Source: Candidatus Thorarchaeota archaeon
GTDB taxonomy: Archaea > Asgardarchaeota > Thorarchaeia > Thorarchaeales > Thorarchaeaceae
DNA length: 64,000 nucleotides
NCBI GenBank assembly: GCA_030612005.1
Contig: JAUWOU010000004.1
Location: 1 to 64,000 of the forward strand
Direction: 5' to 3'
Below, piece by piece: positions 49,105 to 59,798 of the stretch (positions within the stretch are counted from its first letter, which is position 1; every line of letters starts with the position of its first letter). The position numbers and the translations under genes were made by a program. The notes beneath the pieces are model-generated. The model worked only from the letters and a program-made list of their open reading frames with translations, did no database searches and had not been told where the DNA came from.

Positions 49105-50664
49105 TTATTCGTCGCCCTTTTTGTAGGACTCGGCAAGTAAATCAGGAATATACCGTACCTTCATCTCTGTACCTTTCATCATATCGTTAAGTTGAATTGT
49201 ACAGAAAGGACACTCTGTGGTCACCATATCGGCACCGGTTTCTTCTATGTACTCTTTCCTGGTATTAGCAATCTGTTGGGAAAGTTCTCGATAACCTGCA
49301 CGAACTCCTCCACCTGCACCACAACAACGATCCTTCATGGGATCATCAATATACTCAACACCAGGTATTAGTTTCAACAATTCAATAGGTTGATCGACAA
49401 CACCCTGACCACGACCAAGATGACAAGGTTCGTGGTAAGTGATTTTCAGATTAATCTCACCCTTTGGAGGTACGATATTCTCCTTGCCAATCACATCAAG
49501 CATGTATTCTGCCAAATCATAGACCTTGTACGTTGGAGGTGTACCACGCTCTTCCTCAATAAGAGGATAATGATCTTCACGGAGAGTCTTTCCACAACCT
49601 GCACATGCCACAACAACAGTATCAAAATTGTATTTTTCAACTGCTTTTTCGAATATCTCAGTGACTCTTCTTGCTGAATCTCTACCTGTGTTTAAATCAC
49701 CAGTTCGGAAGGCGGGACTTGCACAGCACCACTGTTCCTTCGGTACAATAACATCAATATGATTGCGATTAAGGACATCAATCAGTGCCTTGCCAGTACT
49801 CTGCATTCGATAGTCAATTAGACATCCAGTAAAGAAACCAACTCGTCCACGTGGATTATCCACCAAGAACTCCTCTGTACCAAGGTCTTCCAAAAGAGGG
49901 GTATCCTTCACTGTTACAGAGCGTCCAGTTTTATTGACTTCATCAAGGAACGCTTGTTGACCGGGATCAAGTGGATATCCAGCCTCAACAGCCTTAGCTC
50001 TAAGAAGCTCTACAGCGAGAGCAGGTATCTTGATGCTTTTTGGACATATGTCCTCGCACATCTTACAGGTAGTACATGAATAGACCGCCTCATTCATCGC
50101 CATTGCTACACGGTCTTCCACATCACGCGGGTCTAGCTCCAATCGTGCTATCTGGCGAATGATCATGGGACCAGGATAGTCCCAGGTTTCATGTACAATT
50201 GGACAGTTTGAGAGACAGGCACTGCACTCGATACACTTTCTAATCTCACGCAACTTCTCAATTTGTTCAGAATGAATGATTTCAGGGTGTACTGGTTTTT
50301 TATCTCGTGCAACATAAGGACGAATCCGTCGCAATCGATAAGTTACTTGAGCCATATCATTGACAAGATCTTTGATTACGGGCATCTTCTCCAGTGGTTC
50401 AAGAACGAGATCTTCATCAGGTTCAACCTTTGTCCTGCATGCGACTCGAGCAGTTTTATTCACTCTAACAGCACAGGAACCACATTGACCACCTCTGCAT
50501 TCCCAGCGAAATGCTAGACTTGAGTCAAACTTATCTTGAATATAGAGAAGTACATCTAATACTGTCATTCCAGGCTCGTATTCAACATCAAAATCTTGGA
50601 GATATGGTTGATCATCAGAGTCAGGATTGTATCTTAGGACACTTGTTTTGATTGTCTTTGTCAT
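49105..50664 (-). CDS. tfrB: Succinate dehydrogenase/fumarate reductase iron-sulfur subunit with CCG (HdrB-like) domains (TfrB-like)
   Basis: CRGGQCGSCAVRVN, CIECSACLSNCPI, CTTCKMCEDICP, CCG motifs CCGAGGG and C-terminal CPFC. Confidence 0.88.
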   Translation of the reverse strand: MTKTIKTSVLRYNPDSDDQPYLQDFDVEYEPGMTVLDVLLYIQDKFDSSLAFRWECRGGQCGSCAVRVNKTARVACRTKVEPDEDLVLEPLEKMPVIKDLVNDMAQVTYRLRRIRPYVARDKKPVHPEIIHSEQIEKLREIRKCIECSACLSNCPIVHETWDYPGPMIIRQIARLELDPRDVEDRVAMAMNEAVYSCTTCKMCEDICPKSIKIPALAVELLRAKAVEAGYPLDPGQQAFLDEVNKTGRSVTVKDTPLLEDLGTEEFLVDNPRGRVGFFTGCLIDYRMQSTGKALIDVLNRNHIDVIVPKEQWCCASPAFRTGDLNTGRDSARRVTEIFEKAVEKYNFDTVVVACAGCGKTLREDHYPLIEEERGTPPTYKVYDLAEYMLDVIGKENIVPPKGEINLKITYHEPCHLGRGQGVVDQPIELLKLIPGVEYIDDPMKDRCCGAGGGVRAGYRELSQQIANTRKEYIEETGADMVTTECPFCTIQLNDMMKGTEMKVRYIPDLLAESYKKGDE

Positions 50665-50676
50665 ATGATAGCCTCC

Positions 50677-52365
50677 TCATGGTGGTGTAATCTTTGTAAT
50701 CACAAGGTCATCCTTTTGCATCTCCATCTTGCCATCCTTGCCTTTCTTGATTACAATGTTATAGTAGCCCTTATCGTTAGGATCAGCATCAACACGATAA
50801 TGGGCGCCTCTGCTACCCTTTCTCATAACCGCCGCTTCTGCAACCATTCTTGCAGTAAGGACCATGTTAACGAATTCCATGGCTTGATGCCAACCGGGGT
50901 TGAACCTCTTAACAGGTACATCGACTTTGATGTTTGGTACAACCTCTTTCTCTATTCGACGTAATTCATTGACCGCAAATTGCATATCCTCTTCCTTTCG
51001 GAAGATTTGCACCTTTTCCCACATAAGCTCGGTCAATTCACTCCTCGCATCTGCAGGAGAGATTCCATCTTTTCTATTGAGCATTGATTCTATACGCTCG
51101 AACTCCTGTGTGATAGTTTTTCTATCTACACCAAGGTGTGATACAGATTTAGCGTATTTTGCTGCACTCTCACCTGAGATTGCTCCATATACTTGAGTAT
51201 CAGCAAGAGCATTTCCTCCGAGCCTATTTCCACCATGAAGTCCACCCGTACATTCACCCGATGCGAAGAGACCAGGAATTATAGTGCCTGCATCCTCATC
51301 AGTCTTGATTCCACCCATGAAGTGATGAGCGGTTGGTGATACCTGCATTGGTTCTTCTCGGATATCAATACCCGCGTCCTCAAATTGTTCTATCATACTC
51401 TCAAGACGGAATTCCACAATAGACTTTGGCAAGTGTGCAATACTAAGATAAGCGCCACCATCTGGGGAACCTCTTCCCTCAAGAACTTCGGTCATTATTG
51501 ACCTTGCAACTTGGTCACGACCTGCAAGTTCCATAACTTCAGGATAGTAACGATTCATGAAACGTTCACCCTTGTTGTTAAGGAGTATTCCACCCTCACC
51601 TCGTACAGCTTCAGTCACAAGTCTACCCTTAGCAGACTCGGGTTTGACCATACCTGTGGGGTGAAACTGTATCATCTCCATGTCAATCAGTTCACAACCA
51701 GCTTCATAGGCCATACCATAGCCATCTCCAACATCGAGCTGAGCGTTGCTTGTGACACTGAAGATTCTACCAGCTCCGCCAGTGGCCATGACTACTGATT
51801 TTGCACGGAATACAAGATAATCACCATACTTTAGATCTACAGCACAAACACCTGAGATTTTGCCATTGGTGATAAGAAGCTTAGTTGCAAAGACTTCGTC
51901 AAAAACTCTGACAGAGGTCTTCCTAATTGCCTCAGTCAGTGTAACCATAATCTCTGAACCTGTTCGGTCAGAAGCATAAGCGGTTCTACGCCAACTCTGC
52001 TTTCCAAATGTTCTCTGAGCAATTTTACCTTCGGGGGTTCTATCGAAAACTGCGCCCATATCTTCGAGATCGAAGATTCTCTGAGCGGCTTGTTCTACAA
52101 GAATTTCAGCTAGTTTCTGATTATTGATGTAGTTTCCTCCCGAAATTGTGTCCTTGAAGTGAGTTTCAGGATTGTCGTCTGGGTCGACATTTCCTAGGGA
52201 CACATTTAATCCTCCCTCGGCCATGGCTGTGTGAGCCTTGCCAAGGAGCTCTTTGCTCAGCATAATAACGTCAAGGTTGTTTGCAGCAGCCTCAATTGCA
52301 GCGCGGCAGCCAGCTCCGCCAGCACCAACAACGAGAATATCACACATTATTGTCTTATAATCCAA
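50677..52365 (-). CDS. tfrA: Succinate dehydrogenase/fumarate reductase flavoprotein subunit (TfrA-like)
   Basis: DILVVGAGGAGCRAAIEAA, HTAMAEGGLNVSLGN, QFHPTGM, GGLHGGNRLGGNALADT. Confidence 0.93.
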   Translation of the reverse strand: MDYKTIMCDILVVGAGGAGCRAAIEAAANNLDVIMLSKELLGKAHTAMAEGGLNVSLGNVDPDDNPETHFKDTISGGNYINNQKLAEILVEQAAQRIFDLEDMGAVFDRTPEGKIAQRTFGKQSWRRTAYASDRTGSEIMVTLTEAIRKTSVRVFDEVFATKLLITNGKISGVCAVDLKYGDYLVFRAKSVVMATGGAGRIFSVTSNAQLDVGDGYGMAYEAGCELIDMEMIQFHPTGMVKPESAKGRLVTEAVRGEGGILLNNKGERFMNRYYPEVMELAGRDQVARSIMTEVLEGRGSPDGGAYLSIAHLPKSIVEFRLESMIEQFEDAGIDIREEPMQVSPTAHHFMGGIKTDEDAGTIIPGLFASGECTGGLHGGNRLGGNALADTQVYGAISGESAAKYAKSVSHLGVDRKTITQEFERIESMLNRKDGISPADARSELTELMWEKVQIFRKEEDMQFAVNELRRIEKEVVPNIKVDVPVKRFNPGWHQAMEFVNMVLTARMVAEAAVMRKGSRGAHYRVDADPNDKGYYNIVIKKGKDGKMEMQKDDLVITKITPP

Positions 52366-52567
52366 CTACGGACCTCCAGTAGAGAGTTCTCCATTGGTTA
52401 AACCGTCGAGTTTGTGCTCCCCGTTTAAGAGTTACTGTTGAGGTTGATTAGCAATAGAAGAAGAATAGGCAGAAAATCAAGGCTGGTAATTCAAATGCTA
52501 AGTCTTTCGTATTATTGATTCAAATTTACTAAGGAAAGTTTATGTTTTTTAAACCATAGTTGAGTAT

Positions 52568-52951
52568 GTGGTTGAAATGGCGTTTACAACAGTGACTGTA
52601 ACAATATTTGTAAGCATGATAGCAATTATCTCTGCAATTCTAGTGGGCCACTATTCTGTGCGGAGTCCGAATATAGGAACACTACAAGCTCTTGTTGTAT
52701 CTGCAATAGCCATCCCTATTGGAATAGTAATTGTATCCGTTCCATTGTACAACATTGCTCTCTACGATTGGCCAATGACCTACGCTCCACTTCCACAATT
52801 TGCCATTTGGGTAGCAGCATTTTTAGGTGTAGTCCTTGGTTTCAAATCAGGAGAAATCTGGAACCAAGGGGATGCTAGTTGCATTCGATGTTTACTATCA
52901 TTTGTCGCTATGCTGACAGTATTGTCACTGGTGATTGTGCTCATGCCCTAA
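52568..52951 (+). CDS. Small membrane protein of unknown function
   Basis: 127-aa ORF with four hydrophobic segments. Confidence 0.55.
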   Translation: MVEMAFTTVTVTIFVSMIAIISAILVGHYSVRSPNIGTLQALVVSAIAIPIGIVIVSVPLYNIALYDWPMTYAPLPQFAIWVAAFLGVVLGFKSGEIWNQGDASCIRCLLSFVAMLTVLSLVIVLMP

Positions 52952-53004
52952 AACCTACTCTTTGAATAAGTTACATTGAAAAATCAGGCAATGAATAGAG
53001 CGTT

Positions 53005-53020
53005 GGGGCCCAAAGGCCCC
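53005..53020 (-). terminator. GC-rich hairpin GGGGCC-CAAA-GGCCCC just past the fumarase stop
   Basis: 6-bp GC stem, 4-nt loop, 8 nt downstream of the stop on minus strand. Confidence 0.6.
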
Positions 53021-53027
53021 GTTACGT

Positions 53028-53636
53028 TCATTCTTTGACACCAATCTTGGAGTAGACCTCAGCCTTTCGGGCTGCGACCATCTTATCCATATCATCGTGC
53101 ATGCTATTACCATGTGAATCCATTGTCACCAAGAGTGGACCGAACTCCTCTGCTGTGATAACCCATAGAGCTTCAGGCATACCTAGGTCAGACCAGAGAT
53201 AGCCCGTTACCTCTTTGAGGCCTTTAGCCGCAAGAGCACCGCACCCACCAGTGTAGCTGGTGTAGACAGCTCCTACTTCTTTCAGAGCACTCAAGGTCTT
53301 TTGGCCCATTCCACCTTTTCCAACAAGAATTCGTGCCTTGTACTTCCGGAGGAACTCATCTTCAAATAGCTCCATCCTAGCACTGGTTGTTGGACCAGCA
53401 GAAACAACTTTCCACTTGCCATCCTTTTGCCAGGCAAGAGGACCTACATGGTAGACCACACTACCCTCGAAATCCACTGGAGTTTTTTCGCCTTTCTCAT
53501 ACATTTCCAAAGCACGTTCATGTGCTTCATCACGGGCAGTATAGACATGCTCACCTGTAACATAGACAATGTCGCCAACTTTGAGCTTTCGCGCATCTTC
53601 CTCAGAAATTGGTGTAGTTAAATGATATTCAGCCAT
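53028..53636 (-). CDS. fumB: Class I fumarate hydratase, beta (C-terminal) subunit
   Basis: LKVGDIVYVTGEHVYTARDEAHERA, GPTTSARMELFEDEFL, YTGGCGALAAKGLKEV. Confidence 0.92.
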   Translation of the reverse strand: MAEYHLTTPISEEDARKLKVGDIVYVTGEHVYTARDEAHERALEMYEKGEKTPVDFEGSVVYHVGPLAWQKDGKWKVVSAGPTTSARMELFEDEFLRKYKARILVGKGGMGQKTLSALKEVGAVYTSYTGGCGALAAKGLKEVTGYLWSDLGMPEALWVITAEEFGPLLVTMDSHGNSMHDDMDKMVAARKAEVYSKIGVKE

Positions 53637-54524
53637 TTAGTTACCCTCCATTGGGTGTGTTACATATATGACCTTCATATCCTTAGAGATTACAGCCTTG
53701 CTTTGCCGAGCAGCCCAGCATTGTACAGCAACGCCAACAGGAAGACTGGCTGGATGTCGCATTGCATAGTCGACTTTGACACCGAGGACAGTTGTACTAC
53801 CTCCAAGACCCATTGGTCCAATACCGGTAGTATTGATGGCCTCCATAATTTCTTCCTCGATCTTTGCTACTTCAGGTTCGGGATGTTTGTCAGAAAGGGG
53901 TCTCATAAGCTGTTGTTTTGCAATCTTGATAGCAATGTCAGAACCACCACCAATGCCAACACCGATGATGTTTGGTGCACATGCCTTTCCCATGTAGTTC
54001 ATTGCGTTGTCCACTACTAGTTTCTTAACACCAGTTAGGCCAACACCAGGTTTTAGCATGCCAACAATGCAGACGTTCTCGCTACCACCACCTTTTGGAA
54101 ATGCTGTGATTTCAAGAGAGTCGCCTTCTACAATCTCCCAGTTTATCCAAGGTATCTTCACACCTGTGTTATCACCAGAATTACCTCCCACAATGGGATT
54201 CACTGCATTCGGCCGTATTGGAACCTCAACTGTTGCTTTTCTTGTTGCCATAGTTAGCGCATTCTTAATCTCCTCCATGAAGGGGAACTTTGCACCGACT
54301 TTGACATAGAAAATCATGATTCCTGTGTCCTGACACATCGGAACACCGGATTCAGCAATTTCCATGTTAGTAAGAATAGCAGACAACTGAGTCTTAGCGG
54401 TTTCATTCGTTTCACGCTCATAGGCAGCTTTCAGGGCTTCTTCCACATCTTTTGGAAGCACTGTTGCAGCCTTCTTGAGCAGACGAAATGTCGTATCATG
54501 AATTACTTGGTAAGGATCTTCCAT
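53637..54524 (-). CDS. fumA: Class I fumarate hydratase, alpha (N-terminal) subunit
   Basis: ESGVPMCQDTGIMIFYVKVG, NAVNPIVGGNSGDNTG, FPKGGGSENV, GIGGGSDIAIKIAKQQLMRP. Confidence 0.94.
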   Translation of the reverse strand: MEDPYQVIHDTTFRLLKKAATVLPKDVEEALKAAYERETNETAKTQLSAILTNMEIAESGVPMCQDTGIMIFYVKVGAKFPFMEEIKNALTMATRKATVEVPIRPNAVNPIVGGNSGDNTGVKIPWINWEIVEGDSLEITAFPKGGGSENVCIVGMLKPGVGLTGVKKLVVDNAMNYMGKACAPNIIGVGIGGGSDIAIKIAKQQLMRPLSDKHPEPEVAKIEEEIMEAINTTGIGPMGLGGSTTVLGVKVDYAMRHPASLPVGVAVQCWAARQSKAVISKDMKVIYVTHPMEGN

Positions 54525-54676
54525 CTGATCAGCTTCTGAACAGTTGTTCTGGAAACCTAAATTTAGTCTCCAGACAACTGCCGAGTGGCTAACAGGTGGC
54601 TAATCTATATTACTATTCAACCACTGTGGCTATATGCTGAAAACTGAACAGTAATTTCAGTGGAGATATACGATAG

Positions 54677-55159
54677 ATGGTATTGATAATTACAATGTCG
54701 ACAATTGCTTCCTTTGTGTTTACAACCAGTCTGTTGATTATGTATGCTGTTCTTGATATTCGTACAAGAAAAGTCCCAAATCAGGCACTGCTGATTGGAG
54801 GGATTACGGGCTTAGCCGTTGTTCTACGATTCAGTCATATTGTAGACTATGCACTACTACATCTAACTGCAGCACTTGTCGCAGTGATTCTTGGATATAC
54901 CTTGTTTAGAATAGGTGCATTCGGAGGTGCAGATGTGAAGGTGCTCTTTACAATTGCACTCATAAGCCCAGGTATAGAATTTGCAAGTTGGGGAAATCCG
55001 ATACTGGAGGGTATTATAGCAGTAGGATTACAGCTTGTGATTACCTTACTTGTCGGATATCTAATCGCACAGAGAAAAACGGATGAAACTGGTATTATCC
55101 CACTAATTCCAATACTATTAGGTGCTTATCTTGTGGTGCAACTTATTGCTCTGTTCTAA
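54677..55159 (+). CDS. A24-type prepilin peptidase-like protein
   Basis: LDIRTRKVPNQALL and FGGADVKVLFTIALISP carry the two expected Asp positions. Confidence 0.8.
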   Translation: MVLIITMSTIASFVFTTSLLIMYAVLDIRTRKVPNQALLIGGITGLAVVLRFSHIVDYALLHLTAALVAVILGYTLFRIGAFGGADVKVLFTIALISPGIEFASWGNPILEGIIAVGLQLVITLLVGYLIAQRKTDETGIIPLIPILLGAYLVVQLIALF

Positions 55160-55893
55160 CGACTCTTTGTGGTAGAACTCTTTCTTGACTTAATCTCAAT
55201 TCCATTCTTACCGATTGTGAATGTGTGCTTCTTGAGACTATGTGAAGTCTGGCGCATTTTCCAGACGAGTAGGTTACGTTTCAGAGTTCCACTATCCTCG
55301 AAAAGATTGAGTGATATCAGTCCCTGAGTAACGAATTGCTCGACACCAGCTCTACTATGGGTTTCAGGGTCAATCGTTTCACTGATCAATAGTGATGTGA
55401 CCTCGAGCTCTCTCAGTAATGCACTAATTCGGAATAATTCACTACGGACTTCAGATGGTTCGTTAAATTTCATACCAAGAGCCGAAATACAGTCGATAAC
55501 TAATCTCTTAGCTTTTGAGTCCTCTACTGCACGATAGATTTCCTCAGCAAGTGTACTAACGTCAAAACCCCTGCGTAGTGCATATTTCTCAGAAGTAGGA
55601 AGTCCAGCCTTACTTGATGCTGCATCTACAATAATGAGTGCATTCTTCTTCTCAAGTTCCTCTAGATCCCATCCAAATTGTTGAGCTTCAAGTCTGAGGT
55701 CTCTTGGTCTTGTTTCAATGGTCACAAAAACACCAGGTTCATCGTACTTAGCTACACCATTATACAGAAACTGAAGACCAAATATTGTCTTACCCGAACC
55801 GGCCCCACCGGATACTAAAATGGTACTACCTTCAACAAGACCTCCCCCTATCAACTCATCAAGGCCCGATATTCCGGTTTTCGTGCGAGTCAT
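55156..55893 (-). CDS. KaiC/RadA-like RecA-superfamily ATPase
   Basis: TGISGLDELIGGGLVEGSTILVSGGAGSGKTIFGLQFLYNG. Confidence 0.9.
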   Translation of the reverse strand: MTRTKTGISGLDELIGGGLVEGSTILVSGGAGSGKTIFGLQFLYNGVAKYDEPGVFVTIETRPRDLRLEAQQFGWDLEELEKKNALIIVDAASSKAGLPTSEKYALRRGFDVSTLAEEIYRAVEDSKAKRLVIDCISALGMKFNEPSEVRSELFRISALLRELEVTSLLISETIDPETHSRAGVEQFVTQGLISLNLFEDSGTLKRNLLVWKMRQTSHSLKKHTFTIGKNGIEIKSRKSSTTKSR

Positions 55894-55896
55894 ATA

Positions 55897-56379
55897 CTAA
55901 TCATCTCGTTCTTCAGGGGTTCCACTAATCTCCCAGCCTTTTACAACCGAACTCACTGGATTAATTGTAACTTTTACAACATCAGGAGATTTTCGTATTG
56001 TTTCCACTCGTTGTTTCAAATCTTGATCATTCTCACCCATTATTACAGCATGGATTATCATAGGTTCATCATCCACTGCAATCCAGAGGTATTGGTCTTC
56101 TTTGCCGAGCTCTGCTGCAAAGGTTCGAGTACGGTCCTTACTAATCTCGGGTAGTATATGTCCACCAATCTCAATGGTAAGGAGGGCAGCTGTTGTGAAT
56201 CCTAGAGCCTCAGGGCGCACTAATGCACAGAATCGGGTTACTGTTTTGTTTTCTTTCAATCGTTTTGCTCTGAAGTGGATAGTAGTATCTGGTTGTTTGA
56301 GCTCTTCAGCTATCTGAGTAAATGGTCTCTTTGCATCCTGTTGTAGGATTCGAATTAAGTCTCTATCTAGCTGGTCCAT
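55897..56379 (-). CDS. Lrp/AsnC-family transcriptional regulator
   Basis: MDQLDRDLIRILQQDAKRPFTQIAEELKQPDTTIHFRAKRLKENKTV; start MDQLDRD at 56379. Confidence 0.85.
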   Translation of the reverse strand: MDQLDRDLIRILQQDAKRPFTQIAEELKQPDTTIHFRAKRLKENKTVTRFCALVRPEALGFTTAALLTIEIGGHILPEISKDRTRTFAAELGKEDQYLWIAVDDEPMIIHAVIMGENDQDLKQRVETIRKSPDVVKVTINPVSSVVKGWEISGTPEERDD

Positions 56380-56550
56380 TATGTAGACTACCACCTTCCC
56401 CGTCAAGAGGGGGTTCTGTGCACCAATTATCTTCTCTAATATATTATTAAGGATTGTTTGTGTGATTCGCAATCTATTTGGAATAAATTGAGGATTCTAC
56501 TAGATATGAACACAAAACTGCAATCACTTTGTTTGAAATCTGTAATTTTC

Positions 56551-56928
56551 TCAAGGTACTACGGGATTATTGATGATAAGGAGAATATTTTCAGGGATTG
56601 AGAAAGCATAGAGAAGAGTCCAAATCACTGTCCAAAGCATGAGATATGAGAACAGCGAGTTTGTGATCATCTTTTGCATACCCCCAAGCTGCTCAGGTTC
56701 AACTTCCAACAAGTAACGAATAACAAAGAGGGCCAGAGCATAGATCAAGAAGCCTAGCATAACACCTCTTGTGCCAGCAAAAGCTTGTCCACCGATACCA
56801 CAGATTATGGCACTGATGAAGGCAAAGAGAATCTTGACATAGTACTGCTGGTCATTTGGTGAGTCTGCCCATTTGCCAAACATTCGATTAAAGACGTTCT
56901 TTAGAGGGGTAAGGTCCATATCAATCAC
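56551..56928 (-). CDS. RAB5IF/EMC6-like membrane protein (tentative)
   Basis: Pattern of TMs with EVEPEQLGGMQKMITNSLFSYLMLWTVIWTLLYAF resembling the Rab5-interacting family (PF07019). Confidence 0.55.
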   Translation of the reverse strand: MIDMDLTPLKNVFNRMFGKWADSPNDQQYYVKILFAFISAIICGIGGQAFAGTRGVMLGFLIYALALFVIRYLLEVEPEQLGGMQKMITNSLFSYLMLWTVIWTLLYAFSIPENILLIINNPVVP

Positions 56929-56996
56929 TGACCAGTTGAAGGTGGTTCAATCGACTATGTTATAATCATGTCGGTTTGTTGACGATGTGAACTTCA

Positions 56997-59024
56997 ATGA
57001 AGGACTCAATGAGTAATATTGACATTCACCTTATACTACCAGAGCTACGTGAGGCTGCAGAAGGTGCCTTCATCAAGAATGTCTACCAGTATGGAGATAT
57101 CTTTGTTCTCAAGCTGTATCGGCCAGGGGGAGGCACAACAAACCTACTCATTCACCCAGGAAGAAGAGTCCACCTTACAGAATATGCTCGTAAGGCACCA
57201 CGCCAACCTCCACATTTTTGCACAGTATTAAGGAAGTATTTGAGAGAGAAACGAGTTCTCTCAATTAAACAACACGATCTTGATAGAATTATGATTATTG
57301 AGATTGGAAGCGAGGATGAAACCTACAAGCTTGTTGCAGAGATGTTTGGAACGGGGAATATGCTTCTCTTAGACCCTAAGAATATGATTTTCGTCGCTAT
57401 GCGATATAAGCGGATGAAAGATCGAAATATCATTCCAAAGGCGCAGTATCTATTCCCTCCACAAAGGGGGGAAGATTTGTTCAGTATTGATGATGATTCA
57501 TTTGATCAATTGTTAGTGGATTCAAATGCTAATATAGTGAGAACACTTGCAAGCAGGTTAAATCTTGATTCACTAAGCTGTGAGGAAATATGTGCCTTAT
57601 CAACAGTTTCACCCAAAGTTATGGTCCCAGAGATTGATGGCCAAACACTCTCAGATTTGAAGAGTGGATTTGCAGAATTTACAAACAAGCTAAAGACAGG
57701 TGTATCTCAACCTAATTTGGTCCTTAATGATGAACCATCCGAGGAAGAAGATACTTCTGACTATGTAGCATTCTTACCTTTCCAATTCCAACTCTATAAT
57801 GAACTACCATCCGAAAACTTCGATACTTTTAGCAAAGCTATCGACGAGTTCTTCGGTGTATCTGATAGTGAGCTTGAAGATGAGGAACTTCAAAGCGCAC
57901 TTACCAAGGAGCAGAAGCGTCTCCAAAGAATCATTGACAAACAGGGCGAGGGAATAGGAAACCTAAAGGCAAAGGCAGACAAACTAAGGATTATAGGCGA
58001 GCTCATTTACTCTCATTTTTCTATTACTCAAGAAGTCCTTGGAACTGTGACTAAGGCCAGAGCAGACGACATTCCCTGGGATGAAATCATTCGGAGAATT
58101 GAAGAAGGAAAGACAAAGGGAATTCCATCAGCAATAATAATTGAGAAAATAAGCCCATCACAGGGACAAATCATAGTTAACCTGAATGATTCTAAAGTAA
58201 CTCTTGATGTTAGACTCACTGCTCAAGATAATGCCTCTCGTGCATACGATTTAGCAAAGAAATCTGAGGCTAAAATCAAAGGGGCCAATATACAGATTGA
58301 AAGGACAAAGGCAAAACTAGAGAAACTTGAAGTGAGTATCGCAACAGAACCAGAAATCAAGAGGGTCCGCGTAAAAATAAGAAAGAAACGGTGGTACGAA
58401 AAGTTCCGCTGGTTCACATCATCAGAAGGCTATCTGGTTCTTGGAGGACGGGATATCAAGAGTAATGAGGATATTGCTAAGCGTCAAATGAGTGCGAACG
58501 ATATCTTTCTGCATGCTGTAATTCATGGGGCACCATACACAGTGATCAAGGTCCCCGATGAAGCACCAGGGCAGCAAACAATAGAAGAAGCTGCACAGTT
58601 TGCAGTGACTTTCTCTAGAGCATGGCAGGACGGTCTATCAGGAGGCGACGCTTTTTGGGTAAATCCAGAGCAAGTTAGTTTCTCGCCACCATCAGGAGAA
58701 CACCTGCCTACAGGTTCCGTTATGCTGTATGGAACAAAGAATTTCGTACGCAAAGTAGCTGTGGAATTGGCTGTGGGTGTATTATTGGAAGGGGACTATG
58801 CAATTGCAGTGTCTGGTCCTCCATCAGCTATAGAAGCTAATACCGAGTATTTTGTTCGAGTTATACCTGCTGATGGAAAGAAGGGACAGTTAGTCAAGGA
58901 AATACAGGCTAAGCTGAAGAAACTTGTTCCAGAAGAACAATCTCATTTAGTCAGTCAGATTCCACAAGAAGATTTTATGCGAGCTCTTCCTGCTGGTGGT
59001 GGAAAAGTAGTAGATAAGTCATGA
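56997..59024 (+). CDS. rqcH: RqcH/NEMF/Tae2-like NFACT-family protein
   Basis: MSNIDIHLILPELREAAEGAFIKNVYQ, LLIHPGRRVHLTEY, KRWYEKFRWFTSSEGYLVLGGRDIKSNEDIAKRQM. Confidence 0.95.
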   Translation: MKDSMSNIDIHLILPELREAAEGAFIKNVYQYGDIFVLKLYRPGGGTTNLLIHPGRRVHLTEYARKAPRQPPHFCTVLRKYLREKRVLSIKQHDLDRIMIIEIGSEDETYKLVAEMFGTGNMLLLDPKNMIFVAMRYKRMKDRNIIPKAQYLFPPQRGEDLFSIDDDSFDQLLVDSNANIVRTLASRLNLDSLSCEEICALSTVSPKVMVPEIDGQTLSDLKSGFAEFTNKLKTGVSQPNLVLNDEPSEEEDTSDYVAFLPFQFQLYNELPSENFDTFSKAIDEFFGVSDSELEDEELQSALTKEQKRLQRIIDKQGEGIGNLKAKADKLRIIGELIYSHFSITQEVLGTVTKARADDIPWDEIIRRIEEGKTKGIPSAIIIEKISPSQGQIIVNLNDSKVTLDVRLTAQDNASRAYDLAKKSEAKIKGANIQIERTKAKLEKLEVSIATEPEIKRVRVKIRKKRWYEKFRWFTSSEGYLVLGGRDIKSNEDIAKRQMSANDIFLHAVIHGAPYTVIKVPDEAPGQQTIEEAAQFAVTFSRAWQDGLSGGDAFWVNPEQVSFSPPSGEHLPTGSVMLYGTKNFVRKVAVELAVGVLLEGDYAIAVSGPPSAIEANTEYFVRVIPADGKKGQLVKEIQAKLKKLVPEEQSHLVSQIPQEDFMRALPAGGGKVVDKS

Positions 59025-59165
59025 TTCTTTGTGAATATGATTTGAGGTTTATACAGACGATACAGACACATTTAAAATCTGAAAAATGACAACTCAGCTT
59101 GAGAAGACACTCTGCCGGTTGGTCATTGAGTGTCAAACCAACTTCTTACGATTGGAGGATAATTC

Positions 59166-59750
59166 GTGTCAAATCCCACTCATTCAATGTTTGTGAGAGA
59201 CATCATGGCGGTCAATGTAGTATCAATGCCTCCAGATGCATCTATATTTGAGGTTTCCAAGGCTATGGCCAAGATGGACATTGGTTCCGTTATTATAGCT
59301 GATAAGGATAGACCATTAGGAATCATCACGGAATCAGATATCGTTAGACGTGTGATAGTTGGGGAAAAGGATACGAAGACAACTACTGCATCAGAGGTTA
59401 TGTCATCGCCAATTATCCATGTAGAACCAGGAACTGGGCTTACAGATGCTATGAGGGTAATGGCAAAAAGCAACATTAGACGAGTAGCAGTATTGAAGAA
59501 CAACACCCTTGCAGGCATCATTACATCAAGGGATCTTCTTCGTTGGTCACCCGAACTTATCGATATTCTAGTAGAGTCATTGCGACTCAAGGATGAAGTG
59601 GCCTCAAGTAGAACAGCGGATGTAGATGACGACCTCATTGCTTATGGCGGCGACTGTTCAAGCTGTGGGGAATATTCAACTGACCTAGTTCTTGAGGATG
59701 GTGAATATCTCTGCGAGTCCTGCCGTGAAGGTTGGGAAGACACTGATTGA
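59166..59750 (+). CDS. CBS-domain pair protein with C-terminal zinc ribbon
   Basis: Two CBS motifs; CSSCGEYSTDLVLEDGEYLCESC. Confidence 0.9.
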   Translation: MSNPTHSMFVRDIMAVNVVSMPPDASIFEVSKAMAKMDIGSVIIADKDRPLGIITESDIVRRVIVGEKDTKTTTASEVMSSPIIHVEPGTGLTDAMRVMAKSNIRRVAVLKNNTLAGIITSRDLLRWSPELIDILVESLRLKDEVASSRTADVDDDLIAYGGDCSSCGEYSTDLVLEDGEYLCESCREGWEDTD

Positions 59751-59798
59751 TTACTCCTGTCATTCTATGATTGATATACCATATTGGAGGATGTAAAT

